A stretch of DNA of 64,000 nt from positions 1-64,000 of the forward strand of contig JALELH010000005.1 in assembly GCA_022768865.1 (NCBI GenBank). The letters are read 5' to 3'. Origin of the DNA: Spirochaetia bacterium. Its GTDB lineage: Bacteria; Spirochaetota; Spirochaetia; Treponematales; Treponemataceae. Under the pieces are notes generated by a model. The model did not search any database. It was not told the DNA's origin and saw nothing but the letters and a program-made list of their open reading frames with translations. Of the stretch, positions 18,887 to 27,495 are shown piece by piece. The translations under genes were made by a program, and so were the position numbers. Each line of letters begins with the position of its first letter. Position 1 is the first letter of the stretch.

Positions 18887-19630
18887 CTAGTCGTCTTTTT
18901 TGAAAATACGGTTCCAGATGAGGGAAATTATATACCACGCAAACGGGAAAATCAAAAACATTTTAAGGGGATTCTTTATAACTTCGATCCAGATTTCATG
19001 GCCATTCTGAAAAGTTTTTGGATTTACCCTTTTGATTCTGCGTCCAAAAATTCCAATGGCATCCCGGTAATACATGAAAATGCTTGTATTAAATTTCTGA
19101 CGATTAATGTAAGGCCACATTTCCTTGTTTTTAACGCCTTCGCAAAGCAAAACTAAAGAAGGACTTGACTTTCTGATTGCTTCAATGATTCCTTCTTCTG
19201 CAGGAGCCTTATAATAGCCGACATAGCGGCCAACTACACGCAAAGTTTTAAAAGTCTTCTTTACGTTTTTTTCAGCTTCTACAAGAGCCTTTTTCCTTCC
19301 GCCCAGCATATAAAAAGATTTATAGCGGTTTTCAAGAAGACCAAGTATGCTGATTGTTGCATCAAAAGGATTATAGCGCACAGGAACAGTCTTCTTTAGA
19401 AACCTTGCGCCGGATAAAATGCTTTTTGAAACTGGAAGAATTAAATCTGCATTTTTTAAACATTCAGCAAATTCACTTTTCCCGCGTGCCCTGATTAAAT
19501 CCCAGATGGAAAGAAAAATAATCTGAGAAGGACCATCTTTTTCCATAAGTTCAAGAATTTTTGCTTCAAGTTCGCCCTGCTGGCAAACATCAACTGGAAC
19601 ACCCAGAATATTTATACGCTGAACAGCCAT
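18887..19630 (-). CDS. WecG/TagA/CpsF-family glycosyltransferase
   Basis: The 247-aa protein belongs to the GT26 fold that transfers sugars such as ManNAc(A) to lipid-linked intermediates in surface polysaccharide or teichoic acid synthesis. The segments RINILGVPVDV at the start, FYMLGGRKKALVEAE (about 110-124) and RVVGRYVGYY are typical. The usual conserved Asp/Gln segment is replaced here by VLLCEGVKNKEMW. A hydrophobic C-terminal stretch (FLIFPFAWYIISLIW) suggests membrane attachment, which many family members lack. AGGAG precedes the ATG. It is followed 9 nt later by the AAA+ gene. Confidence 0.85.
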   Translation of the reverse strand: MAVQRINILGVPVDVCQQGELEAKILELMEKDGPSQIIFLSIWDLIRARGKSEFAECLKNADLILPVSKSILSGARFLKKTVPVRYNPFDATISILGLLENRYKSFYMLGGRKKALVEAEKNVKKTFKTLRVVGRYVGYYKAPAEEGIIEAIRKSSPSLVLLCEGVKNKEMWPYINRQKFNTSIFMYYRDAIGIFGRRIKRVNPKTFQNGHEIWIEVIKNPLKMFLIFPFAWYIISLIWNRIFKKDD

Positions 19631-19684
19631 TTTATTTCTCCTGAAAAATGCACATGCTTACTGCAAACTGCATTTTGCAAAATT

Positions 19685-20482
19685 CTATTTTTCTTCCATT
19701 ACAGTCTGGACTGCCGCAATGCCGTATAAAGCCGCAGTTTCGCAACGGAGTATATTTGTTTTTATATGGACGGCATAAAACCCGGATTTCTTTAGCATAT
19801 CGATTTCTTCCGGAGAAATGCCCCCTTCTGCACCAATTGCAATAAAAACTTTTTCTGCACCTTTAAGTTTTTCTTTTACTTCATTTATGGAAACAGTTGC
19901 ATCTGAACGCTCATAAAGGACAATTCCCGCTTTTTTATTGCCACAGTTTTCTACCATCCTGCAAACTTCTGCCACAGTCATACATGGCATAATTTCCGTT
20001 TCTACAGGGGAACCGCTCTGCTCCCTTGCTTCCGTAACAATGCGCTGCCACCGGTCATCGCTGCCGGAAGATTTTTTTCTTGCAGATTCTACATTTCCTT
20101 TCTGACAGAAAGTTCCTTCTACCGGAATAATTTTTGCAACGCCGCATTCAACAGCCTGACGGATTATTAAATCCATTTTTGGGGGTTTTGCAATAAACTG
20201 AAACAAAAAAATATCGTAAGGAAAAAGTTCATCTTTTGCAGCCCTTGCATGAACGCCAAAAGAATTTTCCGCAATTTCTTCTCCTGCAACCTGCATGATT
20301 ATTTTTTTCTGCCCCTGATCAATTTTAGCAATGGTCATAGGCTGCAAGGTTCCGTCAGGAAGGCGCACGTCTATCATGTCCCCTTCTTCAACCCTGAGTA
20401 CAGAATTTAAATAGCGGAATTTTTTCCCCTCTATACAAAGACAGCCTTTTTCAAGACCACTGTCTGCAACAAACTGCCTCAT
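19685..20482 (-). CDS. rsmE: 16S rRNA m3U1498 methyltransferase (RsmE)
   Basis: RsmE (265 aa) methylates U1498 at N3 in 16S rRNA. It has the N-terminal PUA-like domain and a SPOUT core. Two signature segments are visible: IGAEGGISPEE (about residues 216-226) and NILRCETAALYGI (about 244-256), close to the usual GPEGG and ILRTETA forms. It starts 3 nt after ctpA and is probably translated from that transcript. Confidence 0.9.
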   Translation of the reverse strand: MRQFVADSGLEKGCLCIEGKKFRYLNSVLRVEEGDMIDVRLPDGTLQPMTIAKIDQGQKKIIMQVAGEEIAENSFGVHARAAKDELFPYDIFLFQFIAKPPKMDLIIRQAVECGVAKIIPVEGTFCQKGNVESARKKSSGSDDRWQRIVTEAREQSGSPVETEIMPCMTVAEVCRMVENCGNKKAGIVLYERSDATVSINEVKEKLKGAEKVFIAIGAEGGISPEEIDMLKKSGFYAVHIKTNILRCETAALYGIAAVQTVMEEK

Positions 20483-20485
20483 TTT

Positions 20486-21940
20486 CTATTCTTCTTTTTT
20501 AGCAGCTTCGTCTTCTTCCAGCTGGTCTTTAAGTGTTTTTGTATTTTTCATAAGTTCATTGAATCTTCCGTCCTTAATGACTTTAATTGCAGCATTAAGC
20601 TGAATGTCGTAGTCTAGGTCGTAAAGAAGTGCTTTTTTTGTTCTGCCTGCTTCGTTGCGTATAATCTTGCGTAAAAATGATTCTTCAAGTTTATAGGTTT
20701 TCTTAAGCTGATTTGCATAGGCAGAAATTTCTTTTTCCGACATGTCAGGATGATTTTCAACATAAGAAGGAACTACGCCGTCTTTCTCTAAACGTTCCCA
20801 TTCATTTTTCTGCTCTTCCGTAAATTCAGGATAAAGGACTTCCATATCCGGCCTTATGCCGCGCTTGTCAATGTTTACATCAAGAGGAGAATAATACCTT
20901 GCAACAGTGATTTTAAATCCGTCTTTGTTTACAAGTCCGCTTGGAATCTGCACGCTTCCTTTTCCAAAAGATTTTTCCCCGACAATGTATGCTTTCTTTG
21001 TATCCTTTAGTGCACCTGTAAGGATTTCACTTGCGCTGGCAGAAGCCCTGTTTATTAAAACAACAACAGGCATATTTTTTACTACAGTTTTATTTGCGCT
21101 TGCATTATAAACTGCATTTTCATATTCAATCCTGCTTTTTGTCTGAACAATGATTCCGTCATCAATAAATTTATCTGCAATTTCTACGGCAGAAGAAAGC
21201 AAGCCGCCGCCGTTATTTCTTAGGTCCAGAATAATTCCTGCACAGTTTTTTTCCTTAAATGAATCAATAGCTTCCTGCACATGCACTGCAGTGTTTGTTG
21301 AAAATTCAGAAAGGCGGATATAACCGATTCTGTCAATCATGCCGAATTTAACCGTCGGGTTTTCTATCAGGGCGCGGACTAAAACACGGTCAAATTCTAC
21401 AGACTTGCGCCTTATGGTAACTGTTACGCTTTCGCCAATAGTTCCGCGGAGCATGCCTAAAACTTCATCCATTGTAATTGTGCTTGTATCAACACCGTTA
21501 ATGGCAATTATAAAATCCCCCGGCTGAATGCCTGCCCTGTCCCCTGGAGTGTCATCAATAGGCTGAACAACTTCTACATAGGCAGGCTTATCTTTTGTTG
21601 TTGTAGAAGGCTTTGTAATGGAAAGGCCGACACCGCCAAAACTTCCCTGTGTAGTATCAGAAATATTCCGCCATTCAGATTTATCCATATAAACTGAATA
21701 CGGGTCATCAAGTGCCTGAAGCATTCCGCGTAAAGCACCTTCGTATAAAATCTGCGGATCAACTTCTTCTACATAATTCTGCTGAATAAAATAATAAAGC
21801 TGATTGATGATTCCTAAATATTTATTGCTTTGTGAACTGTCTGCCGTTGCTGACTGAGACTTTGCAAAACACTGGGATGCAAAAACAGAAAGCAGTATTG
21901 TATTTACCGTAATAAAAAAATATTTTTTGAAAACCTTCAT
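20486..21940 (-). CDS. Carboxy-terminal processing protease (S41, CtpA/Prc type)
   Basis: The 484-aa protein is a periplasmic serine protease. A signal peptide (MKVFKKYFFITVNTILLSVF, cleavage after FAKS-like residues) is followed by a PDZ domain (GDRAGIQPGDFIIAINGVDT) and the tail-specific protease core. The catalytic serine lies in RASASASEILTGAL (about residue 300) and the lysine in GEKSFGKGSVQ (about 25 residues later). A ~90-residue charged C-terminal extension, rich in Lys/Glu, has no recognised motif. GAGGAT lies 10 nt before the ATG. It is co-directional with rsmE and wecG-like genes. Confidence 0.93.
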   Translation of the reverse strand: MKVFKKYFFITVNTILLSVFASQCFAKSQSATADSSQSNKYLGIINQLYYFIQQNYVEEVDPQILYEGALRGMLQALDDPYSVYMDKSEWRNISDTTQGSFGGVGLSITKPSTTTKDKPAYVEVVQPIDDTPGDRAGIQPGDFIIAINGVDTSTITMDEVLGMLRGTIGESVTVTIRRKSVEFDRVLVRALIENPTVKFGMIDRIGYIRLSEFSTNTAVHVQEAIDSFKEKNCAGIILDLRNNGGGLLSSAVEIADKFIDDGIIVQTKSRIEYENAVYNASANKTVVKNMPVVVLINRASASASEILTGALKDTKKAYIVGEKSFGKGSVQIPSGLVNKDGFKITVARYYSPLDVNIDKRGIRPDMEVLYPEFTEEQKNEWERLEKDGVVPSYVENHPDMSEKEISAYANQLKKTYKLEESFLRKIIRNEAGRTKKALLYDLDYDIQLNAAIKVIKDGRFNELMKNTKTLKDQLEEDEAAKKEE

Positions 21941-22024
21941 TTTTTAGATATCCTCTGCCTTTCATTTTAAATGCTTTTTATGGAATTTACAATCGGAATT
22001 ATTACGTTGTTTTTTATATACAAA

Positions 22025-22053
22025 TTGTCAGCATGTTTTTTTTATGGTAAAAT
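22025..22053 (+). promoter_or_regulatory. Promoter of the MinD-like gene, predicted leaderless
   Basis: TTGTCA, 17-nt spacer, TAAAAT, then 6 nt to the ATG at 22060. No Shine-Dalgarno sequence is present, so transcription should start at or next to the ATG. Confidence 0.75.
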
Positions 22054-22059
22054 CAACCT

Positions 22060-23211
22060 ATGCAGATAATACCGGTAGCCAGCGGAAAAGGCGGCGTAGG
22101 CAAAAGCCTCTTAAGTGCAAACCTTGCCATAGCACTAGGACAGGCAGGAAAAAGAGTTTTACTTGTAGACCTTGATTTGGGAGCATCCAACCTTCATCTT
22201 GTTTTAGGGCATGCTGGAGCAAAGGAAGGCATAGGAACTTTCTTTACAGGCCAGTCAAAAATTGAAGAAATAATTCATCAGACAGACTACATGAATGTTT
22301 CCTTTATTGCGGGGGATTCTGAAATTCCAGGACTAACTTCATTAAAGGTAAGCCAGAAAAATGAACTTATAAAAAGCTTTAACAAGGTTCAGGACGATTT
22401 TGACTATTTAATCCTTGACCTTGGAGCAGGAACACACCTTACGATTCTGGACATGTTCCTTCTGTCTCCGCAGGGAATTGTAGTAACGGCACCAACCGTA
22501 ACGGCAACATTAAACGGATATCTGTTCCTTAAAAACGTTGTATTCCGCATGATGTATAACACCTTTAGGAAAGGTTCGCCTGCATACAATTACCTTGAAT
22601 CCCTAAAAAAAGATTCTGCTTCATTGCAAAGGCTTTACATTCCAAAGCTTATAGAAATCCTTGAAAAAGAAGACCCGGAAGCAACAAAGCTCTTCAAAAA
22701 CAGGATGAAGGAATTTCATCCCCGTTTAGTCCTTAACATGATTGACGACCCGAAAGACGCAGAACGTGCCCACAGAATCCGCCGTTCATGCCAGCAGTAT
22801 CTGGATTTAGACCTTGAACATCTTGGCGTTGTTTACCGGGACACACTGCAGGACAAGGCACTTGCTTCAAGGCTGCCTGTAATTGTCTATAAACCGCAGT
22901 CAATAATAGGCCAGGCAATATTCCGCATTGCAGATAAAATTATTCAGTCTGAAACCTTAAAGTTTGACGAAGACTACGACATGACGCAGGCGGCAGACAC
23001 TTCATTTGAAATTGCAACGGAAGAAGCCGCAGACGACTTCGGCCAGAAAATGTCTTACATAGAAGAACTTGCAGGAACAGGAGCCCTTACTCCTGGCGAA
23101 CTTGCAGAAACCTTAAGGCAGCAGCAGTATGAACTTACTGCACTTAAAAACGAAAACAACCTGCTTAAGAAAAAACTTCTTGACGCTGCAGCACAAGGAT
23201 TTAAAGTATGA
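22060..23211 (+). CDS. MinD/ParA-family ATPase (FlhG-like)
   Basis: The 383-aa product is a deviant-Walker ATPase. It starts MQIIPVASGKGGVGKSLLSA with the signature lysine, followed by VDLDLGASNLHLVLG and the LILDLGAGTHLTILDMF switch segment. A ~70-residue acidic C-terminal tail ends in a predicted coiled coil (ETLRQQQYELTALKNENNLL). Such ATPases position division sites, flagella or chromosomes. The overall form resembles FlhG/FleN or MinD, but no minC/E or flhF neighbour decides. Its last codon overlaps lgt by 4 nt, so the two genes are coupled. Confidence 0.85.
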   Translation: MQIIPVASGKGGVGKSLLSANLAIALGQAGKRVLLVDLDLGASNLHLVLGHAGAKEGIGTFFTGQSKIEEIIHQTDYMNVSFIAGDSEIPGLTSLKVSQKNELIKSFNKVQDDFDYLILDLGAGTHLTILDMFLLSPQGIVVTAPTVTATLNGYLFLKNVVFRMMYNTFRKGSPAYNYLESLKKDSASLQRLYIPKLIEILEKEDPEATKLFKNRMKEFHPRLVLNMIDDPKDAERAHRIRRSCQQYLDLDLEHLGVVYRDTLQDKALASRLPVIVYKPQSIIGQAIFRIADKIIQSETLKFDEDYDMTQAADTSFEIATEEAADDFGQKMSYIEELAGTGALTPGELAETLRQQQYELTALKNENNLLKKKLLDAAAQGFKV

Positions 23212-24188
23212 ACCAGTTCCTTTACATAGATTACCCTTCATTCATAAAGCCGGAAGTTTTCCCCGGTGTTCCTTTCCTTGGACTTATCCGCTGGTACGGG
23301 CTTATGTATATTTTTGCCTTTGCCAGTGCCTTCTTTGTTTTAAAGAAACTGCTAAAGGAAGGTGCCTTAGACACTGCAGAAAAAAAAGCAACGGAAGACG
23401 ACATCTTCAGCTTCATAACATGGGGAATTATTTTCCTGCTTATAGGAGCAAGGGTATTTTCTACCCTTGTTTACGACACAAGCGGCCTTTACTGGAAAAA
23501 GCCATGGCTTATTTTCTGGCCCTTTGACACCGTAACAAAAAGATTTACAGGCCTTGCAGGAATGAGCTATCACGGTGGATTTATCGGCGGCCTTATAGGA
23601 ATGATTGTCTGGTGCAAGGTTCATAAACAGCCGGTATGGAAATGGATAGATGCCATGGTAGTAGCAATTCCCTTAGGCTATACTTTCGGACGCCTTGGCA
23701 ACTTTTTAAATGGCGAACTTTACGGCAGGATTACCACAATGCCATGGGGAATGGTATTCCCACGTGCAGAAAAATTTTCTTCAAGCTTAGGCTGGGTAAA
23801 GGATTTTGCAGCATCCATAGGAATGGAACTTAACGGTAAGCTTGTAAACCTTCCGCGCCACCCGAGCCAGCTGTACGAAGCATTTTTTGAAGGCATCTTC
23901 CTTTTTACGGTTTTATGGAACCTGCGAAAGGTAAAAAAATACGACGGATTTTTAGGCGGATGCTATACTACAGGCTATGGACTTGTGCGCTTTATAATAG
24001 AATACTTCCGCGAACCAGACGCAGACATAGGCTACAGGATTTCTGCCGACGGAAGCACTGCCCTTTATACAAACACATCTTTGCTTAACATAAGCACAGG
24101 GCAGATTCTATGCTTTTTAATGATTGCAGGAGGAATTGCAATCATAGTCTGTACGCGGCTTATAAATAGAAAACATTCAGCGGAATAA
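23208..24188 (+). CDS. lgt: Prolipoprotein diacylglyceryl transferase
   Basis: Lgt (326 aa) is an inner-membrane enzyme that attaches diacylglycerol to the lipobox cysteine. The characteristic segments are present: AGMSYHGGFIGG (about 114-125), GRLGNFLNGELYGR (about 160-173) and PRHPSQLYEAFFEG (about 214-227), with several hydrophobic helices between. The start overlaps the preceding ATPase stop (ATGA). It is a few dozen residues longer than many homologues, mainly by extra residues at the N-terminus. It would serve lipoproteins such as the one at 30479-30874. Confidence 0.94.
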   Translation: MNQFLYIDYPSFIKPEVFPGVPFLGLIRWYGLMYIFAFASAFFVLKKLLKEGALDTAEKKATEDDIFSFITWGIIFLLIGARVFSTLVYDTSGLYWKKPWLIFWPFDTVTKRFTGLAGMSYHGGFIGGLIGMIVWCKVHKQPVWKWIDAMVVAIPLGYTFGRLGNFLNGELYGRITTMPWGMVFPRAEKFSSSLGWVKDFAASIGMELNGKLVNLPRHPSQLYEAFFEGIFLFTVLWNLRKVKKYDGFLGGCYTTGYGLVRFIIEYFREPDADIGYRISADGSTALYTNTSLLNISTGQILCFLMIAGGIAIIVCTRLINRKHSAE

Positions 24189-24196
24189 AAACTCTT

Positions 24197-24202
24197 TATA
24201 CT
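24197..24202 (+). promoter_or_regulatory. -10 element six nt before the methyltransferase ATG
   Basis: TATACT followed by GATTTT and the ATG at 24209. No Shine-Dalgarno sequence. No clear -35 hexamer inside the lgt end. Confidence 0.5.
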
Positions 24203-24208
24203 GATTTT

Positions 24209-24985
24209 ATGACACCAATAGAAAAATACTACAACAAGCACAAGGAAGACCACCGCCTTACAACAAGGCACGGCATGGTAGAATTCCTTGTGTCCATGAA
24301 ATACATCCACGACTATCTTCCGGAAGACAAAACTGATTTTAAAATTGCAGACATAGGTGCAGGCACAGGAAGATACAGTGTTGCCCTTGCCAGCGAAGGC
24401 TATGACGTAACTGCCGTTGAACTTGTAAGGCACAACCTTGAAATCCTTGAAAGCAAGCACGCAAAAGTAAAATGCTGGCCGGGGGACGCACGCAACCTTT
24501 CCTTCCTGCCAGACAAAACCTTTGACCTGACAATTTTCTTTGGCCCCCTGTACCATCTGCACGGAGACAAGGAACGCCTTAAAGCCTTTAACGAAGTTAA
24601 GCGCATAACAAAAAAAGGCGGCCTTATTCTTGCAGCCTACGTAATGAACGATTACAGCGTCTTAACTTACTGCTTCCGTGAAGAACGAATAGACACTCTT
24701 TTTCAGACAGGCCACATAGACAAAAACTTCCACGTGCAGCCATCAGAAGAAGAACTTTATGAATACGTGCGTTTAGAAGACATAAACCGGCTAAACAGCC
24801 TGGCAGGCCTAAAGCGTGAAAAGATCTTTTCCCCGGACGGACCTGCAGACTACATGCGCCGGGAACTTAACGCCATGAGCCAGGAAACCTTTAACCGCTT
24901 TGTAGAATACCAGATGTGCAACGCAGAACGGCCGGAACTTTTAGGCGCCGGAAGCCACCTGGTCGATGTGCTTCGGGTAGAATAA
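24209..24985 (+). CDS. Class I SAM-dependent methyltransferase, unknown substrate
   Basis: The 258-aa protein is a Rossmann-fold methyltransferase. Motif I is IADIGAGTGRYSVALA (about residues 46-61), an acidic residue follows in VTAVELVRHNLEILE, and FDLTIFFGPLYHL (about 107-119) matches motif IV. The C-terminal half carries no domain I recognise. It lies 20 nt after lgt but seems to have its own -10 element, so it may be both read through and leaderless. Small-molecule methylation is the default guess. No substrate can be inferred. Confidence 0.8.
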   Translation: MTPIEKYYNKHKEDHRLTTRHGMVEFLVSMKYIHDYLPEDKTDFKIADIGAGTGRYSVALASEGYDVTAVELVRHNLEILESKHAKVKCWPGDARNLSFLPDKTFDLTIFFGPLYHLHGDKERLKAFNEVKRITKKGGLILAAYVMNDYSVLTYCFREERIDTLFQTGHIDKNFHVQPSEEELYEYVRLEDINRLNSLAGLKREKIFSPDGPADYMRRELNAMSQETFNRFVEYQMCNAERPELLGAGSHLVDVLRVE

Positions 24986-25088
24986 AAACAGAATGTCTGA
25001 CTCAGACTAATTTAAAATTTAATTATTTACTGTAAACAAATGCTTTTTTTATATTTCAGAATCAGATTTATAAAGTAAATTAATTAAA

Positions 25089-25290
25089 TTCATATGGTAA
25101 ATGCGGCAAATTCATAAGGTAAACAGGGTAAATTCATAAGGTAAAAGCGTTAACTTTATACGTATAAACGCACCCGTTTCATACGTATAAACATACCCGT
25201 TTCATACGTATGAAATCACCCCTGTCATACGTATGAAATCACCCCCGTCATACGTATGAAATTTTCCGCTCATAAGTATAAAATCCAGAA
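25089..25290. repeat. Minisatellite, about 9 units of 22-23 bp with palindromic core
   Basis: Units begin at 25089, 25111, 25133, 25155, 25178, 25201, 25224, 25247 and 25269. The first three share TTCATAWGGTAAA. Later ones share a TCATACGTATGAAA or TCATACGTATAAA palindrome followed by CACCC. It fills most of the 316-nt gap between the convergent methyltransferase and MATE genes. There is no ORF and no terminator with a T-tract. The spacing is too regular and spacer-free for CRISPR. Confidence 0.9.
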
Positions 25291-25301
25291 CTTTTCCTTA
25301 C

Positions 25302-26705
25302 TTACACCACAGCCTGAGTGTTTTCTACGGCAAGGTTTTTAAGCCATTTTTCTTTTTTAAGCCAGACGGCTGCAATGGCAATCTTTACAAAATCAACGGT
25401 TTTAATCATTACATACATGAAAACAGGCCCTGCACTTGTGCAATATGCCATAAAAAAGATTCCCGGCAGAACCATAAAAATGTTTGTGATGCCGTCTACG
25501 CACATTCCCATTGCCGTATCTCCGCCCGCCCTTGAAACTGCAAACTGGGCATTAACATAAACCCATGCCGGCATATATAAAGCCATGGCAAAGACCATCA
25601 TGGAACAGATGTGCCTTGAATCATAGCTTAAATTGCTGAAAACTACAGGAACAAGGAGCAGGGTAAGCATGCCAAGCAGGGCCATAATGCAGCCAAAAAC
25701 AATGGCACCATTTAAAAGCCAGCTTTTCTTCTGCCTTGCTTCTTCAAGCCTGCCCTGGCCTAAAGTCTGCCCGAGTATAACGCTTGTTGCCGTTGTAATT
25801 CCGCCGAAGGCAACAAAAAACAGGTTGGCAATGGCAAAACTTGCGCTCATGCCGGAAACAACATCAGCACCGCCGCGTCCGTTGTAAAGTGCCGTTGTAA
25901 CAGTTTCACAGAAAGCCCAGAGCATTTCAGAAAACAAAACCATTCCCCCCTTGCGCAGGATTTCTGCCATAAGCTTAAAGTTTACTTTAAACAAATCAAG
26001 GATGCCGATGGCAAAATCAGGCTTTTTTACAAGGACATAGACAATAAAGGTAACCATTTCTACAAGGCGGGCAATAATCGTTGCAATGGCAGCACCCCTT
26101 ACTTCAAGGCGTGCAAAGCCCATGTTGCCGTAAATAAGCACCCAGTTAAAGAAAGTGTTTACTAAAGTTGCAATTATGGAAATTACAAGGGGAGCCTTTA
26201 CCTGACCAATTTCACGGAAAGAAGATGCAATGACTGTAGAAATCATCATGGGGATTCCGGCCCAGCCTATAAGGCGGATGTAGGATTCGCCCTGATCAAG
26301 AATCTGGTCTGCCTGAACGTTTCCCTTTACCATTAAACCTAAAACCTGGCGCGGAATGCCTAAACAGACAAACTTGTATAAGGCAATGGCAATTATTCCC
26401 ATCATGATTTTAAAGCAGAAGGCCTGCTGCATTCCCTTCTTATCCTTTGCACCGGAAAACTGCGTCATGTAAATTCCGCCTGCAATGCAGATTGTGTTTA
26501 AGAACACCATGAAGCAGAAAATAATCTGACCCGTAATGTTTACGCCGGACATTTTTACGTCTCCAAGGCCGGAAACCATAAAATTGTCTATTAAGGAAAC
26601 CATGGTCTGAATCAATGCCTGTGCCATTACAGGTATTGCAATCCATAAAGCATCAGCATAAAAAGAAGCCGGACCAAAATGTAAATTTAAATTTTTAGTT
26701 TTCAT
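25302..26705 (-). CDS. MATE-family efflux transporter
   Basis: The 467-aa protein has about 12 hydrophobic segments arranged as two halves, as in Na+- or H+-coupled multidrug and toxin exporters. Typical pieces are PVMAQALIQTMVSLIDNFMV near the start and the symmetric FGGITTATSVILGQTLGQG in the second half. The subgroup and substrate cannot be read from sequence. It appears to have its own promoter, with a -10 hexamer six nt before the ATG and no ribosome binding site. Confidence 0.92.
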   Translation of the reverse strand: MKTKNLNLHFGPASFYADALWIAIPVMAQALIQTMVSLIDNFMVSGLGDVKMSGVNITGQIIFCFMVFLNTICIAGGIYMTQFSGAKDKKGMQQAFCFKIMMGIIAIALYKFVCLGIPRQVLGLMVKGNVQADQILDQGESYIRLIGWAGIPMMISTVIASSFREIGQVKAPLVISIIATLVNTFFNWVLIYGNMGFARLEVRGAAIATIIARLVEMVTFIVYVLVKKPDFAIGILDLFKVNFKLMAEILRKGGMVLFSEMLWAFCETVTTALYNGRGGADVVSGMSASFAIANLFFVAFGGITTATSVILGQTLGQGRLEEARQKKSWLLNGAIVFGCIMALLGMLTLLLVPVVFSNLSYDSRHICSMMVFAMALYMPAWVYVNAQFAVSRAGGDTAMGMCVDGITNIFMVLPGIFFMAYCTSAGPVFMYVMIKTVDFVKIAIAAVWLKKEKWLKNLAVENTQAVV

Positions 26706-26711
26706 ACTATA

Positions 26712-26717
26712 ACTATA
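26712..26717 (-). promoter_or_regulatory. -10 element six nt before the MATE gene ATG
   Basis: TATAGT (26717-26712) then TATAGT again as the 6-nt gap and ATG at 26705. No Shine-Dalgarno sequence. The -35 is not obvious. Confidence 0.5.
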
Positions 26718-26810
26718 AACCCGCCTGCTTAAAAAAGATATAAAGTTAAAGTTTAAAAATAAGAAAATTACTATATTTTTTAGGCAGTTTATGAAGTTAT
26801 TCCCAAAGAA

Positions 26811-27302
26811 TTATGAATTTTGCAATATAATCTGCCTTAATGATTTATAGACCCTTTCTGCATAGAGTCTTTTAATTTCTTTGCGGTTAAGCTGTGAAAC
26901 ATTTTCTTCTATCTTATAATCATAGACCTTGCCGCGGAACATTATGCAGTAGTATGCCGTTCCTAAGATGCTGTCTTTGTTGGCAGGGTCCTTATTCCCC
27001 GTTGTGCCAGTAATTCCTATGGCAATGTCTGTGGAATATATTTTTTTAACTGCCGCCGCCATGGCACCTGCACATTCTTTTGAATAAACACCAGAGTTTT
27101 CTATTACGCCGGCGGAAACGCCTGCAGCAATTTTCATCTGGTTGCTGTAAGTAACAAGGCTCCCTTTAAAGACTGCAGATGCACCGCTTACATCCGTAAA
27201 CATGGAAGCAAGGAGCCCGCCCGTGCAGCTTTCCATAAAAGTAATGGTCATGTTCCTTTTAATAATTTCTTCTATTATATTGTCTGTTTCTTCTTTATTC
27301 AT
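26811..27302 (-). CDS. CinA C-terminal domain protein (PncC-type amidohydrolase)
   Basis: The 163-aa product is the stand-alone CinA C-terminal domain, which in characterised members deamidates nicotinamide mononucleotide. FMESCTGGLLASMFTDVSG (about 21-39), LVTYSNQMK and GITGTTGNKDP (about 101-111) match the family, though the usual GITGIAGP loop is altered and this region should be checked. The ATG at 27302 follows AGGTAGTAAG. An upstream TTG is not needed. Its 5' side abuts the second MITE-like element. Confidence 0.85.
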   Translation of the reverse strand: MNKEETDNIIEEIIKRNMTITFMESCTGGLLASMFTDVSGASAVFKGSLVTYSNQMKIAAGVSAGVIENSGVYSKECAGAMAAAVKKIYSTDIAIGITGTTGNKDPANKDSILGTAYYCIMFRGKVYDYKIEENVSQLNRKEIKRLYAERVYKSLRQIILQNS

Positions 27303-27310
27303 CTTACTAC

Positions 27311-27495
27311 CTGACTGAATGTCTAGCTTATTAATAATTTGCAATATATTTATTTTATTGTAAATAGACGCCGTAGGCAGGTTCAGGCATGAAAAAAAAT
27401 CTGCACAAACGTAATGCGGAAGCCTTTTTTTCAGGACTGGTTCTGCCGAAAGGCGTCAAATTTTCTATAAAGGCGCAATTTTTTAATAATTAGAC
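27311..27495. mobile_element. MITE-like element, copy 2 (inverted, degenerate ends)
   Basis: The core is the reverse complement of copy 1. GACGCCGTAGGCAGGTTCAG at about 27367 and GGCAGAACCAGTCCTGAAAA in inverse near 27415-27460 give a long hairpin. AATAATTTGCAATATA near 27333 also matches copy 1. The terminal repeats have decayed (GACTGAATGTCTAGCTT on the left). It occupies the whole space between cinA and the esterase stop codon, ending about where the esterase ends. Confidence 0.7.

Noticed and set aside
25089-25290. CRISPR array
   Set aside because: Units are contiguous with 22-23 bp period and no unique spacers; no cas genes are in the window.
27342-27344. TTG as cinA start
   Set aside because: It would begin inside the MITE-like element; the ATG at 27302 has an SD-like AGGT.
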